Source: SZUA-36 sp963759155 (GTDB lineage: Bacteria; Pseudomonadota; Gammaproteobacteria; Xanthomonadales; SZUA-36). Taken from it: 64,000 bases of DNA. This document shows positions 63,976 to 64,000 of the stretch, one piece after another; positions within the stretch are counted from its first letter, which is position 1, and each line of letters begins with the position of its first letter. The position numbers were made by a program, and so were the translations under genes. The notes beneath the pieces were generated by a model, which had not been told where the DNA came from, searched no databases, and saw only the letters and a program-made list of their open reading frames with translations. The stretch is from positions 186,001 to 250,000 of the forward strand of contig CAVWXX010000013.1 in assembly GCA_963759155.1 (NCBI GenBank), written 5' to 3'.

Positions 63976-64000
63976 ACCTGATCAGTGATTCCGATACTTG

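Overview
The window is chromosomal DNA from a Gram-negative gammaproteobacterium that I cannot place more precisely. The evidence is lipid A and Kdo genes (lpxK, msbA, kdsB), Lol lipoprotein sorting (lolA, lolC/E, lolD), an RNase E with a long basic tail, a GacA-type regulator, and the linkages serS-lolA-ftsK|trxB and sdhCDAB-sdhE-ygfX. The metabolism looks aerobic to microaerobic: succinate dehydrogenase is followed on the same strand by a cbb3 oxidase operon with its copper and haem maturation genes. Most of the window is housekeeping sequence on the minus strand.

Layout. 1-2130: a small exported protein and an exported HExxH/PA-domain metalloprotease, closed by a strong terminator. 2261-14316: the accessory region. 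A minus-strand run of seven genes encodes two membrane-anchored von Willebrand A proteins with ExbD/MotB-like N-termini, an FHA protein, an ExbB/TolQ/MotA-like channel protein, a trypsin-like/FHA transmembrane protein, a Ser/Thr kinase with an extracytoplasmic formylglycine-enzyme-like domain, and an exported Gln/Ser/Gly-rich repeat protein broken by two frameshifts. A divergent gene encodes an exported TPR-CHAT protein. 14329-22170: a FAD-linked oxidase and an aldehyde dehydrogenase, an exported protein of unknown function, tRNA-Leu(TAA), arginase and an M49-like zinc peptidase. 22170-30767: the cco operon. 30875-35155: the sdh operon, headed by an SDHAF4-like gene. 35322-43169: ygfZ, a methyltransferase, ispG, pgsA, uvrC, a low-molecular-weight phosphatase, kdsB and lpxK. 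43177-51420: msbA, exbD, exbB, comEC, lolD, lolC/E and rluC. 51826-54705: rne with a structured leader. 54817-57461: a GacA-like regulator lacking its phosphoacceptor Asp, a methyltransferase, a DUF2845 protein and tRNA-Ser(TGA) beside a duplicated terminator segment. 57673-63975: a Bax-inhibitor-1 family protein, serS, lolA, ftsK and trxB.

The best candidate for an undescribed system is 2261-14316. It combines an apparently active kinase with two FHA readers, a proton-channel-like complex whose ExbD/MotB partners carry vWA domains instead of a peptidoglycan-binding domain, and two enzyme folds (trypsin-like and CHAT) that have lost catalytic residues. I read it as a membrane-spanning phospho-signalling or motor assembly; its function is unknown.

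Three points are disrupted relative to expected proteins: two in the repeat-protein gene and one in ccoN. Each behaves as one extra base. Because ccoN should be functional, sequencing or assembly error must be excluded before any of them is called a pseudogene or a recoding site.
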